From: Fagopyrum homotropicum
Taxonomy: Eukaryota > Streptophyta > Magnoliopsida > Caryophyllales > Polygonaceae
Length of the DNA: 64,000 bases
Assembly: GCA_033239125.1 (NCBI GenBank)
Contig: BSWB01000003.1
Location: forward strand, 31,077,001-31,141,000
Direction: 5' to 3'
Part shown: positions 10,101-18,449 of the stretch, piece after piece
How the letters are laid out: the number at the start of each line of letters is the position of its first letter
How positions within the stretch are numbered: position 1 is the first letter of the stretch
Program-made: the position numbers and the translations under genes
The notes under the pieces: model-generated
What the model saw: only the letters and a program-made list of their open reading frames with translations
Told to the model about the DNA's origin: nothing
Database searches by the model: none

Positions 10101-13005
10101 GGAACTCAAACCACTTCCTACTCATCTAAGGTACGCTTTTCTTGGATCTAATTCTACCTTCCCGGTTATCGTTAGTTCCGAATTAAGCATAGATGAACAT
10201 GAACAGCTCATGATTGTCCTTAGGAAACATAGAAAAGCCATAGGCTATACTATTGAGGACTTAGTAGGAATTAAACCCTCCCTATGCATGCACAAAATAC
10301 TAATGGAGGAGGACTTTAGAACTTCAAGACAACCTCAACGGCGGTTGAATCCGACCATGAAGGAGGTTGTCAAGAAGGAAATTCTTAAACTTCTTGATGC
10401 AGGTATCATCTATCCTATCTCCGATAGCAAGTGGGTGAGCCCGGTTCAAGTAGTTCCAAAGAAGGGAGGAATGACGGTCATCACCAATAAGAACAACGAA
10501 CTCATTCCTACCCGAACCGTGACTGGATGGCGAATGTGCATAGACTACCGCAAGCTCAACAATGCAACGCGGAAGGATCACTTTCCATTGCCATTCATCG
10601 ATCAAATGCTTGAAAGGTTAGCACAACATTCATACTTTTGCTACCTTGACGATTATAGTGGCTTCTTTCAGATCCCGATACATCCGGATGATCAAGAGAA
10701 GACCACATTCACGTGCCCTTGGGGTACGTTCGCCTATAGGAGAATGCCATTCGGGCTTTGCAACGCCCCAGCCACCTTTCAACGGTGCATGATGGCCATC
10801 TTCTCCGAATATGTAGAGGAAATCATGGAAGTCTTCATGGACGACTTCTCCGTTTACGGTTCCTCTTTTAACGATTGTCTTTCTAACCTTTCTCTTGTTT
10901 TGCAAAGATGTGAAGACACTAACCTAGTTCTTAATTGGGAGAAATGTCAATTCATGGTTAAGGAAGGAATCGTCTTAGGTCACTTAGTCTCTAGTAGAGG
11001 GATAGAGGTAGACAAAGCTAAGATAGAGACCATAGAGAAACTTCCTCCCCCAATTTCGGTGAAGGGAATAAGAAGTTTCCTAGGACATGCTGGATTTTAT
11101 AGACGTTTCATTCAAGACTTTTCTAAGATATCAAAACCTCTCACTAATCTATTGATGAAGGATGCGGTTTTTGAGTTTTCACAGGAATGTCTAGATGCGT
11201 TCAACACTATTCGGCAAGCTCTAATTTCAGCACCCATTATCCAACCTCCGGATTGGACTCTCCCCTTCGAGATTATGTGTGATGCTAGTGACGTAGCCAT
11301 TGGAGCTGTTCTTGGGCAACGAAAGGAAGGACGAACCCACGCCATATACTACGCTAGCAAGACGCTAGACGAAGCCCAGCTCAACTACGCCACTACGGAA
11401 AAGGAGTTTCTAGCCATTGTCTATGCTATTGACAAGTTTCGCTCTTATCTTGTAGGTGCAAAGGTGATTGTCTACACGGATCATGCTGCGATCCGATACC
11501 TCCTTGCAAAGAAGGATGCGAAGCCAAGGCTGATTAGATGGATTCTTCTCCTACAAGAATTCGATCTTGAGATCCGCGACAAGAAAGGCTCGGAAAATTC
11601 TGTTGCGGATCATTTGAGTCGTCTAACACATCTAGAGGACGATCATTTACCTATTGATGACTCCTTTCCGGACGAACACCTACACATCATAGAGGAGTGC
11701 ATCAAGGTAATCTCCAAAGGTAACGAACCATGGTTTGCTGATTTTGTTAACTATTTGGTTTGCCAGGAGATACCACCCGGACTATCATACGCACAAAGGA
11801 AGAAGTTCTTCAAGGACGTCCGGGAATACCATTGGAACGAGCCTCTCCTCTTTAAGAGAGGTCCGGATGGCATCATCCGGCGATGCGTGCCGGAAGATGA
11901 GATGCAAAGTGTCATCCGTCATTGTCATTCACTACCTTGTGGAGGACACGCTAGTTCGAACAAAACTAGCGCAAAGGTATTGCAATCTGGATTTTATTGG
12001 CCTACTTTATTTAAAGATGTGCAATCCTTTGTTTCTTGTTGCGATGCTTGTCAAAGAACAGGCAATATCTCTAGGAGGAACGAGATGCCCCTCAACAACA
12101 TCCAAGAGGTGGAGATTTTCGACGTTTGGGGAGTCGACTTCATGGGACCATTCCCTTCTTCTTGTGGAAACCAATACATACTATTGGCGGTAGATTATGT
12201 CTCTAGATGGGTCGAAGCGATTGCCTCTCCCACAAATGATGCCATGGTGGTGGTCAAGTTCTTCAACAAGACCATTTTTCCGCGATTCGGGACACCAAGG
12301 ACGATCATTAGTGATGGAGGTTCTCACTTCATAGCCCGTCGCTTTGAAGCTCTTCTAGCAAAGTATGGGGTTACTCACAAGATCGCTACCCCTTACCATC
12401 CACAAACGAGTGGACAAGTCGAGATCTCAAATAGGGAGATCAAGGGAATTCTAGAGAAGACGGTTTCAAGGACTAGGAAGGATTGGTCCTTGAAACTAGA
12501 TGATGCATTGTGGGCATACCGGACTGCATACAAGACTCCCATAGGAACCACACCATACAACCTCGTGTATGGGAAGTCTTGTCATTTGCCGGTAGAGCTA
12601 GAGCACAAAGCGTTTTGGGCTATCAAATGGCTGAATTTCGGCATGAAGGAAGCGGGAGAGAAGCGTCTCCTAGACATCAATGAGCTGGATGAACTCCGTT
12701 TGAACGCCTATGAAAACGCTAAGATCTACAAGGAAAGAGCAAAGCGTTGGCATGATAAGCATATCATCCCAAAGGATTTCCAAGAAGGAGATCAAGTTCT
12801 CCTCTTCAATTCGAGACTTCGCCTCTTTCCAGGTAAGTTAAAATCTCGTTGGACTGGACCTTTTCTAATTAAGCGTATTTTCCCCCATGGTGCAGTTGAA
12901 GTATGGGGTGAAGCTAGCGGAAGTTTTAAGGTGAACGGTCAACGACTCAAAAAGTACTCACCGGAACTCCAAGCTGAGGAGTTTGCACCTACCGCACTCG
13001 AATAA
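7153..13005 (+). CDS. Gag-Pol polyprotein of element B (Gag, PR, RT, RNase H, IN)
   Basis: 1950 codons in one frame from an ATG in the same leader context as in A. Domains: coiled coil (about 30-95); Gag (about 190-330); Asn/Arg-rich RNA-binding-like stretch (about 415-470) with no CCHC knuckle; protease with D723-L-G-A; RT motif A YLDD (D1166) and motif C FMDD (D1230, D1231); RNase H with D1377 and E near 1418; integrase zinc-binding HHCC (H1592, H1599, C1630, C1633); catalytic triad D1662, D1721, E1757 with 58- and 35-residue spacing; and a C-terminal GPF motif (1902-1904). No residue known to be essential is missing. Gag and Pol share one frame, so their ratio must be set by protein processing or another mechanism. 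Codons near 9883-9999 encode a palindrome cluster in the PR-RT linker. Confidence 0.96.
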   Translation: MRRSRNTEDLLPLDQELEKTLRQKRKERKMAEENEHDLQNKLAEKEAQLRWNETLLQDEMDRHQTQVNGLQDMIVQMKIKMSDLEDKVGKKSSRRRTRSRRRNHSPTDDNDSSMPPLEEIDPTININPFNQQGATNRRIPPRNARVERVDNEPRTLGQRMDPTQQPRRLGVNFDAEDVQGFSFNPQVITLVRQSQFGGTSTESPHQHLQNFECMMETMRPKSATTNSYKLKPFFFSLKGKALSWYQALPSGKLETWEDLSAEFLTKFFPPSKTAELRGKINAFSMRPNESLFQSWERFQDLLLDCPHHGISKLALLEIYYKGLDAGTQFNLQSLSCGTFMDMREDDAWDFIEKQARVIEKYSHRKVEGNRVEQGAKLTHEAQNQIFSLNNEIKELKETIKTNFPKQQEKDVGYLGNNNGGDNTNRNNNNRNNNRNNNWNENNNNRNNNNWNNNRGSNNNNWRSNQQNSGNSYPSNSNSLTPPSSSSTPLKSQGQSSNGGNNTGKEKPDPMLETILGKLQGLENRIIKVDDQISKVDKAQKVLENQMFNHAEEVPRNQGKLPGKTEDNPKGRVMAITTRSGVTTTDPQPTFVEVPVEKSKEKGKEKEDVYVPPPAFKPPLPFPQSRARARLDKQFGKFIELMSKLHINIPFIDAIVGMPAYGKFLKELLSNKRKLEDFGEVKMSSDSSDLIKTMNEKMPPKLKDPGSFCIPIGVGEVTYDALCDLGASVSIIPLALCRKIGLGNPKPVKMTLYMADRSITRPVGIVEDVPVKLGKFFVPIDFVVLDIPADSPVPIILGRPFLATSGCMVDCKNGRLAFDVGEEKVEFVLSTLVKEPIFDEDIYNVQDEEGLTREEVSAILFNDPLQKVITMSLTDVGGEEGCKEEIEALEAQEEMHEVEFEKLHDEAENTRIHGHTLYSTAVDSMTKFDLHSRGYYGRGKPEETVILTVEKDDRHTSSTSSNPSPNHSTSLEASKETSEAPKAMELKPLPTHLRYAFLGSNSTFPVIVSSELSIDEHEQLMIVLRKHRKAIGYTIEDLVGIKPSLCMHKILMEEDFRTSRQPQRRLNPTMKEVVKKEILKLLDAGIIYPISDSKWVSPVQVVPKKGGMTVITNKNNELIPTRTVTGWRMCIDYRKLNNATRKDHFPLPFIDQMLERLAQHSYFCYLDDYSGFFQIPIHPDDQEKTTFTCPWGTFAYRRMPFGLCNAPATFQRCMMAIFSEYVEEIMEVFMDDFSVYGSSFNDCLSNLSLVLQRCEDTNLVLNWEKCQFMVKEGIVLGHLVSSRGIEVDKAKIETIEKLPPPISVKGIRSFLGHAGFYRRFIQDFSKISKPLTNLLMKDAVFEFSQECLDAFNTIRQALISAPIIQPPDWTLPFEIMCDASDVAIGAVLGQRKEGRTHAIYYASKTLDEAQLNYATTEKEFLAIVYAIDKFRSYLVGAKVIVYTDHAAIRYLLAKKDAKPRLIRWILLLQEFDLEIRDKKGSENSVADHLSRLTHLEDDHLPIDDSFPDEHLHIIEECIKVISKGNEPWFADFVNYLVCQEIPPGLSYAQRKKFFKDVREYHWNEPLLFKRGPDGIIRRCVPEDEMQSVIRHCHSLPCGGHASSNKTSAKVLQSGFYWPTLFKDVQSFVSCCDACQRTGNISRRNEMPLNNIQEVEIFDVWGVDFMGPFPSSCGNQYILLAVDYVSRWVEAIASPTNDAMVVVKFFNKTIFPRFGTPRTIISDGGSHFIARRFEALLAKYGVTHKIATPYHPQTSGQVEISNREIKGILEKTVSRTRKDWSLKLDDALWAYRTAYKTPIGTTPYNLVYGKSCHLPVELEHKAFWAIKWLNFGMKEAGEKRLLDINELDELRLNAYENAKIYKERAKRWHDKHIIPKDFQEGDQVLLFNSRLRLFPGKLKSRWTGPFLIKRIFPHGAVEVWGEASGSFKVNGQRLKKYSPELQAEEFAPTALE
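9883..9999 (+). other. Palindrome cluster inside the PR-RT coding linker of B
   Basis: ATCCACGG...TTCCACGGCCGTGGA...CATGACC is followed by ATTACGGCCGTGGAA and further half sites. The motif family matches that of B's LTR and post-pol region. The translation here (HSRGYYGRG and similar) has no recognisable domain, so this coding segment looks shaped by the DNA or RNA motif. Element A has the equivalent at 4189-4310. Confidence 0.8.
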
Positions 13006-13046
13006 GTGCGAGAATGGTCTAGCTACGGACCTTAAACAAAGCGCTT

Positions 13047-13064
13047 CTTGGGAGGCAACCCAAG
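13047..13064 (+). other. Post-pol AGGCAA-loop hairpin (B)
   Basis: CTTGGG-AGGCAA-CCCAAG is a perfect 6-bp stem with a 6-base loop, 42 bases after the pol stop. Equivalents in A, D, F, G and K keep the loop and the GGG/CCC pairs while the outer three pairs change together. Confidence 0.85.
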
Positions 13065-13318
13065 GTATTGCATTTTCGTTTTTTCTTTCAATTCATAGTT
13101 TAGCTTAGAATAGAAGTTTTTGCTTTATTTTTGCCTCGATTTCTCCCGGTATGTTCGTGTTTTTGGTTGTAGGATCGATGGAAAAGAAGAAAAAGGGGAT
13201 AATGTCGAAGAGAAGTGACGAAATTTGGACTTTGAAGCTTTACAGAGAGTTCCACGGTCTAAATTACGGTCGCCATAGCTACAGTGGCCGTAATCCTCAA
13301 AGGCCTGTGAAAAATCAC

Positions 13319-13378
13319 AAAAATTACGGGTCCGTACATTTCCACGGCCGTGGAATGCCCCGATAGACCGTGATTTTT
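13319..13378 (+). repeat. Nested palindrome cassette (B, post-pol)
   Basis: AAAATTACGGGTC and GACCGTGATTTT form the outer arms around the perfect palindrome TTCCACGGCCGTGGAA (13340-13355). The arms pair with one wobble and one bulge. A second unit with a different spacing lies just upstream (13251-13301). Confidence 0.8.
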
Positions 13379-13769
13379 GAAATTTTGCCTGCAAGTATAA
13401 AAGCCACACTTCACCACAAAAACACCACAAAACCCCCAATTTCCACGCCCTAAATACCGAAAACCCGCAGCTCCTCCCAAATCTTCGTTCTCTAATCGTT
13501 TTTAACGATTCTTCTTCCTAAACTGAAGCAAATCCAACCAAGAACAAGATCCAAGCAACAAATCGCGTGGAAAACGATCAACAAACCCGCATTTTGGATT
13601 TCTCAATCCGAAAAAGAGGTTTTTGCTCTCTTCTTGATTCTAGTCGTTTTTGTTCGTTTTTGTTAGAAATTTTTAGGAAGAACTGATTGAGATTGGAAGA
13701 AATTAGATTAGGACTGCTTGTTGTGGAGTTTGATTGCTGATTTGCTGAGAATTGAGAATTACTGTGTCG

Positions 13770-13825
13770 AATCACGGTCTACAGACGTTCCACGGCCGTG
13801 GTTTTGGGAAGAACAGACCGTAATT
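13770..13825 (+). repeat. Nested palindrome cassette just upstream of the late ORF of B
   Basis: Outer arms AATCACGGTCT and AGACCGTAATT surround CCACGGCCGTGG (13790-13801). The unit ends ten bases before the ATG at 13835. Element G has its own cassette in the same place before its late ORF. Confidence 0.85.
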
Positions 13826-13834
13826 TTCAACAGA

Positions 13835-15409
13835 ATGGATTTTGTGAGGAGAGTTTCGGGAAGGATTAAGGAAAAGAGAGGGGAACAGAACAAGAAGAGA
13901 AAGGGCAACCCTTCCACATCTAGGGCACCGCCACCCTCATCCCCCTCACCTTCACCTCCATCTTCACCTCCATCCTCACCACCTCACCCTAGCATCCCGA
14001 TCATACACGAAAACCACCAAGCTGCATTTGAGAGGATAGAGAAGAGGGCAGTGATTGGCCCTAGGTACTTGTTGTTGGAGGATCTACATCCTCTCAACAT
14101 AGTAGATGACCTTACATGGCTCTTGGATAGAGCCGGTTTGCTTGTCTTCACGAACATTCGTGAGGACGCTTATGAGGAGATCACCCGAGAGGTTGTGACG
14201 TCTTTTGAGCACAGCCATGTTGATAGGACTGTCTCCTTCCGTCTCATGAATAGAGACTACCACCTTAGCATTGTTGAGTTCGGGACCATCTTTGGGTTCC
14301 ATGAGACCTACAACGGTCGCCTCCCTAGGAACGTTTCCGCTAAGGATTTTTGGGAGGATGTGGCGATGATCTATGCCGACGAGGACCGTTGGCATCCAGC
14401 TGATACCAAGGCCAAATTGATGTACCATTTGGCCTTGAAGATAGCTCACCGTGTTCTCTCGGAGTGTCTCTTTCCTAGGACGGAGACGCCCCAAAAGATC
14501 AAGACGGACGAGCTATTCCTCCTCTACGCTATGCTTCATGGATGCCGCGCCGATTGTGCTACCCTTTTGGCGGCGACGATGAGTAAGCTAAAGAACAAAT
14601 CGAGAGGGAACATTGGATATGGTGGGATAGTGACCCACATAGCTAGGACTTTTGGAGTGGACTTCTCGGCTTGCACACGTATACCGGCAGTTCCATTAGG
14701 GCTACACGCTTTCATGGTTAGGGGACTCATCTTCCCCACACATAGAGGCCCGCCTTATGCGGGCATGCCCTGGGAGAGTAGGACCGGCAGGGGTATTGAG
14801 TGGCTGCCGGAGTATTCCATTGTGGCGGGACGCCACAACTGGAAGGAGACGTTCGCTGCGATGCATGCGAACAGGCTTGTAGCTCCCCCTTACGTTCCAC
14901 CGCCGGTAGTAGATGAGGAGGATATGGGAGAGCAGTATGAGAGTGGGGGAGGAGCAGAGCAGGAGTTCGGCACGTTTCCGGATCAGCCGGATGCGGCCCA
15001 GGATGTACCTAGACGCTCTCCGCGTCCGGCTAGAGTCTCAGGCTCGTCATCTCGCCGCGCTAGCGTGAGCGAGAGGCCCACGTGGATGACTACACCTCCC
15101 ACCTGGTACGAGACACCCCCTCCTTGGTCCACTACGCAGTCAGCAGCACCAGCAGCACCACCACCACCACCATCAGCACCAGCCGATGCTCCCGGATGGT
15201 ATGATCACCCCCCTAGGTGGTATGAGAGGATGCCGGATTGGGCTACCGGACTTTCAGAGAGAGTCGGAGCACTAGAGATCCGGGCGGATGATAGAGACAG
15301 ACGTTTCGACGACCTTGACCACATGATGAGGGACGTCTACCGCCAGCAGTTTGGGCGGTACTATGATCCGAGTTTCTCTCCATTCCCACCTCCACCGGCA
15401 CCGCAGTGA
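13835..15409 (+). CDS. Late ORF of element B, ATHILA ORF-1 type protein
   Basis: 524 codons from the first ATG. The frame is open upstream, but only with non-ATG starts and across the palindrome cassette. A Ser/Pro-rich N-terminal stretch (about 28-50) is followed by a conserved core (about 60-340) that includes a VIGPRY segment and FRLMNRDY. Elements G, F and K carry related cores. The C-terminal part is acidic, then Arg/Ser-rich, then has Trp/Pro repeats with WYE-type units, and ends in a Pro-rich tail. I see no signal peptide or hydrophobic membrane span, so the traditional 'env-like' label is weak. The domain corresponds to what is called ATHILA ORF-1; its biochemical role is unknown to me. 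Confidence 0.85.
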   Translation: MDFVRRVSGRIKEKRGEQNKKRKGNPSTSRAPPPSSPSPSPPSSPPSSPPHPSIPIIHENHQAAFERIEKRAVIGPRYLLLEDLHPLNIVDDLTWLLDRAGLLVFTNIREDAYEEITREVVTSFEHSHVDRTVSFRLMNRDYHLSIVEFGTIFGFHETYNGRLPRNVSAKDFWEDVAMIYADEDRWHPADTKAKLMYHLALKIAHRVLSECLFPRTETPQKIKTDELFLLYAMLHGCRADCATLLAATMSKLKNKSRGNIGYGGIVTHIARTFGVDFSACTRIPAVPLGLHAFMVRGLIFPTHRGPPYAGMPWESRTGRGIEWLPEYSIVAGRHNWKETFAAMHANRLVAPPYVPPPVVDEEDMGEQYESGGGAEQEFGTFPDQPDAAQDVPRRSPRPARVSGSSSRRASVSERPTWMTTPPTWYETPPPWSTTQSAAPAAPPPPPSAPADAPGWYDHPPRWYERMPDWATGLSERVGALEIRADDRDRRFDDLDHMMRDVYRQQFGRYYDPSFSPFPPPPAPQ

Positions 15410-15494
15410 TAGATGACCGGACAGCTCGTTTCTAGACATCCCAACCACCATTTGTGAGTTTTCTTTTTCTTTTCTTTCTTTTGTTCTTTCTTGT

Positions 15495-15530
15495 GAACAT
15501 TAGGGACAATGTTCGTCCTAAGTATGGGGT
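15495..15530 (+). other. Internal hairpin plus AAGTATGGGG module (B)
   Basis: GAACATT-AGGGAC-AATGTTC forms a perfect 7-bp stem. It is followed after four bases by TAAGTATGGGGT (15519-15530). The same arrangement, with a different stem, precedes the terminal polypurine tract. Confidence 0.85.
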
Positions 15531-16710
15531 GGGATGTACTAAATGTTTGTAATAACTCTACTCTATATGTTGCTTCTATTCCGAGACTATCATTGCATGT
15601 TCATTGTATGTTACACATTTCATTCTTGCATTGCATGAAAAAGAACTTTAAAAACCCATAAAAATTGAAAAATTTTGAAAAATTTGATGCTTCTAACGAA
15701 TCGATATGATTTCCATGATAATCATTACTTGCGAATTGAGTTGATAACAATTGCATGCTTGAAAGGATGGTAATTCGAAAAGGATTTGAATGAATGAATT
15801 TTACCTCTTTTGCAAGTTGTATAATGTGAGAATGTTACCTAAATCATATAAGAAATTGAAGTTGAAATCACATTATAAGCTCCTATACTTCTTGTTGAAA
15901 TGATTAAGGCAATTCGATATTCTCTTTCTTCTTTCTTTGATCATCTAACTCCTCATTGAAATATTAGCCTCCCTTACCTATCCGGGAATTTGGAAAGTGA
16001 ATGAGAAAAAGGCATGTTTGATGTGGGAGGGCCATGAGAGCAAATATTTGCAATCAATTGAATAGAAAGAAATTGTAGGTTTGGGGAAGTCAATCATGAC
16101 GATGAGTAACTCGGCACCATTCACATAGCCGGGTGTTTGTGTCTTGCCAAAGTCGAATTGAGCGATATTCCTAGCGGATTATGGTATGTGCGCTAAGGGT
16201 TTGAGGCATCTCGCAAAAATGAGAAACGCCAATCTCCTAGGCTTCGGTTTTTGTGCACCTCTATCCATAACTCCAAAAGTAAAGTCGGAAAATAAAAAGG
16301 AAAGAGCGAAGCTCTAAGTGAAGTGATTGCGGAAACCGCAAAAGAAGAAGAAGGTAGTTGTCCACTTTCCCGGATTTATGCACCACTTTCCCTTAAAGTT
16401 TTCCCTACCCTTCCATGCTCTAGACCTTTTCTTTGAAAGTCCTTATGATCAAAAGAATGTTATATGGCTTGGTGATCTAAATTGAAATTCTTATGATTGA
16501 TTTTGATAATGTTTGAAGGTTATAATGCTTGTTTGGAAGCTAAATTGATTCATGATTTTTCTTTGCCTCTTACTCTCTAATTAAGTGTGTGAAAGTTTGA
16601 AAACGATTGAAGCAAGGGTTGAGAATGATCTATTCTTTAGAAGTCACATTCATCCAAAAGAAGGTACACATATTTCATCCTAACTCTTGTTTTAAAGCTT
16701 TTTGAAAGAC

Positions 16711-16749
16711 CTTGCTTAGGGACAAGCAAGTGTTAAGTATGGGGTTATT
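16711..16749 (+). other. Terminal hairpin and polypurine tract of B
   Basis: CTTGCTT-AGGGAC-AAGCAAG (16711-16730) precedes TTAAGTATGGGGTTATT, which abuts the TG of the 3' LTR. The purine run AAGTATGGGG is the presumed plus-strand primer. Confidence 0.85.
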
Positions 16750-18444
16750 TGTTAGCATGAAATATTGTGATATTTTAGGCACGTTTTCTAGTCGTAATTG
16801 ATTCATATTGATAGTCTTTGATTGAGCTTTATGCATATATGAGCTAGTATTGCCTATATTGTCGATATAGATGTCTACACGAGTTCTATGTTGATTATAG
16901 GTGATTTGGAGCTATTTCCGAACGGAATCGAGCAAAGGAGAGTTGAGTCGATGTGTCTCTAGATCAAGGACACCTTTTGGAAGCAATTTGGAGTATTAGA
17001 TTGAGGAATGCACGAATGAAGGCAAGAATCACGGTTTTACCCTAAATTACGGCCGTGGATTGTGAAGCAGAATTCGATGTTCATTCCAGGGGATATTACG
17101 GCCGTGGAAGATATCCGTGTTTATTTCCACGCCTCAAAATTACGGTCGTGGAAACTTCCACGACCGTGATCTTGGCGAATCCTTTCGCCACGTTTCGAAG
17201 CCATGATCTCTTGAAGATCGGGCCGGGCCGACGTTTTGCCCTGCATTATAAAAAGGACGGATGAAGCAAGATTCCGTCACCTCGCTACCTCGCTACCTCG
17301 CTTACGACCTTTCAACCCTAAAGTTTAGCGGCAAAAACGCACGCTTAGCAACACAAACCCTCATTCTTGGAGGTGATTTTGAAGATCTCATTGAAGTTCC
17401 AAAGTTCGTATTGGAGAGTTGCTGTTTGTGATCTTCGTGTGGAAGATCGAAGTTCTTGGAGGATTTTTGCAAGAAGATTCCTCTCCTTGCTTTAGGATCG
17501 GATTGACATCCCGTTTCTTTTCTTTCCTAAGATTGTGATTGTTTATCCCGTTTTGAATCTTTTGACAAACACTTATTCTTGATTGTGATTCTAAGATTCA
17601 ATTGAAGATTATTGATAGTTCTTGAAAGTTCCCATCTTTTGCCTTTTTAATCTTGAATTAATATCAATATGACTGTTATTGGCTAAAAACCCTTAACAAT
17701 TCTAAGGTGAAGGGTTGATAGTTGTGGCTTAGATAATGATAGATCGATTGTAAATTGATTAGACCCTGAGAGTTAGAGAATTGTCGCCGAAAACCCAAAA
17801 TTACGGGCTGTTCTTGAGTTCCACGACCGTGGAATCTCAAGATCCAACCGTAATTCTCTTAAAGTTTACGAGCCTGCTTTTATCTTGATCCAAAGTTAAA
17901 GATTTGCTTTAGCTTAGTTTAGACTTGTCTTTTCTAGGTGGTAGTGAAGCCTCAACAACCTCTACCTCGATTGTGAGCCTCAACAACCTCAATCGGATAA
18001 GTTAGTCTTGATCTTTAGATCATAGGTTTGGGTATTTGATGTTAATCCTTGTCCTTAGAACCTTTCTATATTGAGCCTCATCAAACTGTATAGGAAGAGT
18101 CTTTTGGGTGAGTTATATAAGGTTTTTGGAACCTCAACCGTACGATTACCTTACATTAGTATACCCTTGCATATCTTAACTCTGTCTTTACATCATTAGT
18201 ATATCTTGAATCGATTGCCACAGCTGGATACCTGGATCTTTAGGATTGTTGTTTTCCCAATATCTGCAAAACTCTCATATTAACCGCTTGATAACCTGCA
18301 ATCGAGTTCGTTCCACCCAAATCCCTGTGTTCGATACTCTGGAATTCTTGCTTAACTATATCGATCCGTACACTGCGGGTTCGCTTGCTTGATTCTAGTT
18401 TTATAAATATAAAGCTTATTTGCACACACCTCTAGGGGCGAACA
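16750..18444 (+). repeat. 3' LTR of element B
   Basis: 1695 bp, ending GCGAACA. It is nearly identical to the 5' LTR apart from a 10-base deletion and the two substitutions I noticed. Its cassettes are at about 17030-17175 and 17797-17855, and its TATA box is at 17247-17254. Confidence 0.96.
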
Positions 18445-18449
18445 AGGGC
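18445..18449. repeat. Target-site duplication of element B, right copy
   Basis: AGGGC follows the LTR terminus and matches 5342-5346. Confidence 0.95.

Larger units (their letters stand above)
13006..13834 (+). other. Untranslated spacer between pol and the late ORF of B
   Basis: It holds the AGGCAA-loop hairpin (13047-13064), two palindrome cassettes (about 13251-13301 and 13319-13378) and a third one (13770-13825) ending ten bases before the late-ORF ATG. No convincing gene is present. The small reverse ORFs here are low-complexity shadows. How the downstream ORF is expressed (splicing, reinitiation or an internal promoter) cannot be told. Confidence 0.7.
15410..16749 (+). other. 3' untranslated region of element B
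   Basis: 1.3 kb without a gene. It begins with the internal hairpin-polypurine module (15495-15530) and ends with the terminal one (16711-16749). Between them is AT-rich text with a segment also found in other families, such as AGTAACTCGGCACCATTCAC near 16106. Confidence 0.75.
5347..18444 (+). mobile_element. Element B: complete, young, apparently autonomous Athila element
   Basis: 13,098 bp bounded by LTRs of 1705 and 1695 bp and an AGGGC target duplication, inserted in the pol gene of A. It has a tRNA-Asp primer site, one uninterrupted gag-pol frame, the late ATHILA-type ORF, two hairpin-polypurine modules and a terminal polypurine tract. Between the LTRs I noticed only two substitutions and one 10-base deletion, which indicates a recent insertion. 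Every enzymatic signature is intact, so this is the best candidate in the window for an active element. Confidence 0.95.

Noticed and set aside
13835..15409. Envelope glycoprotein
   Set aside because: No signal peptide, membrane span or glycoprotein features seen; labelled by its ATHILA ORF-1 resemblance instead.
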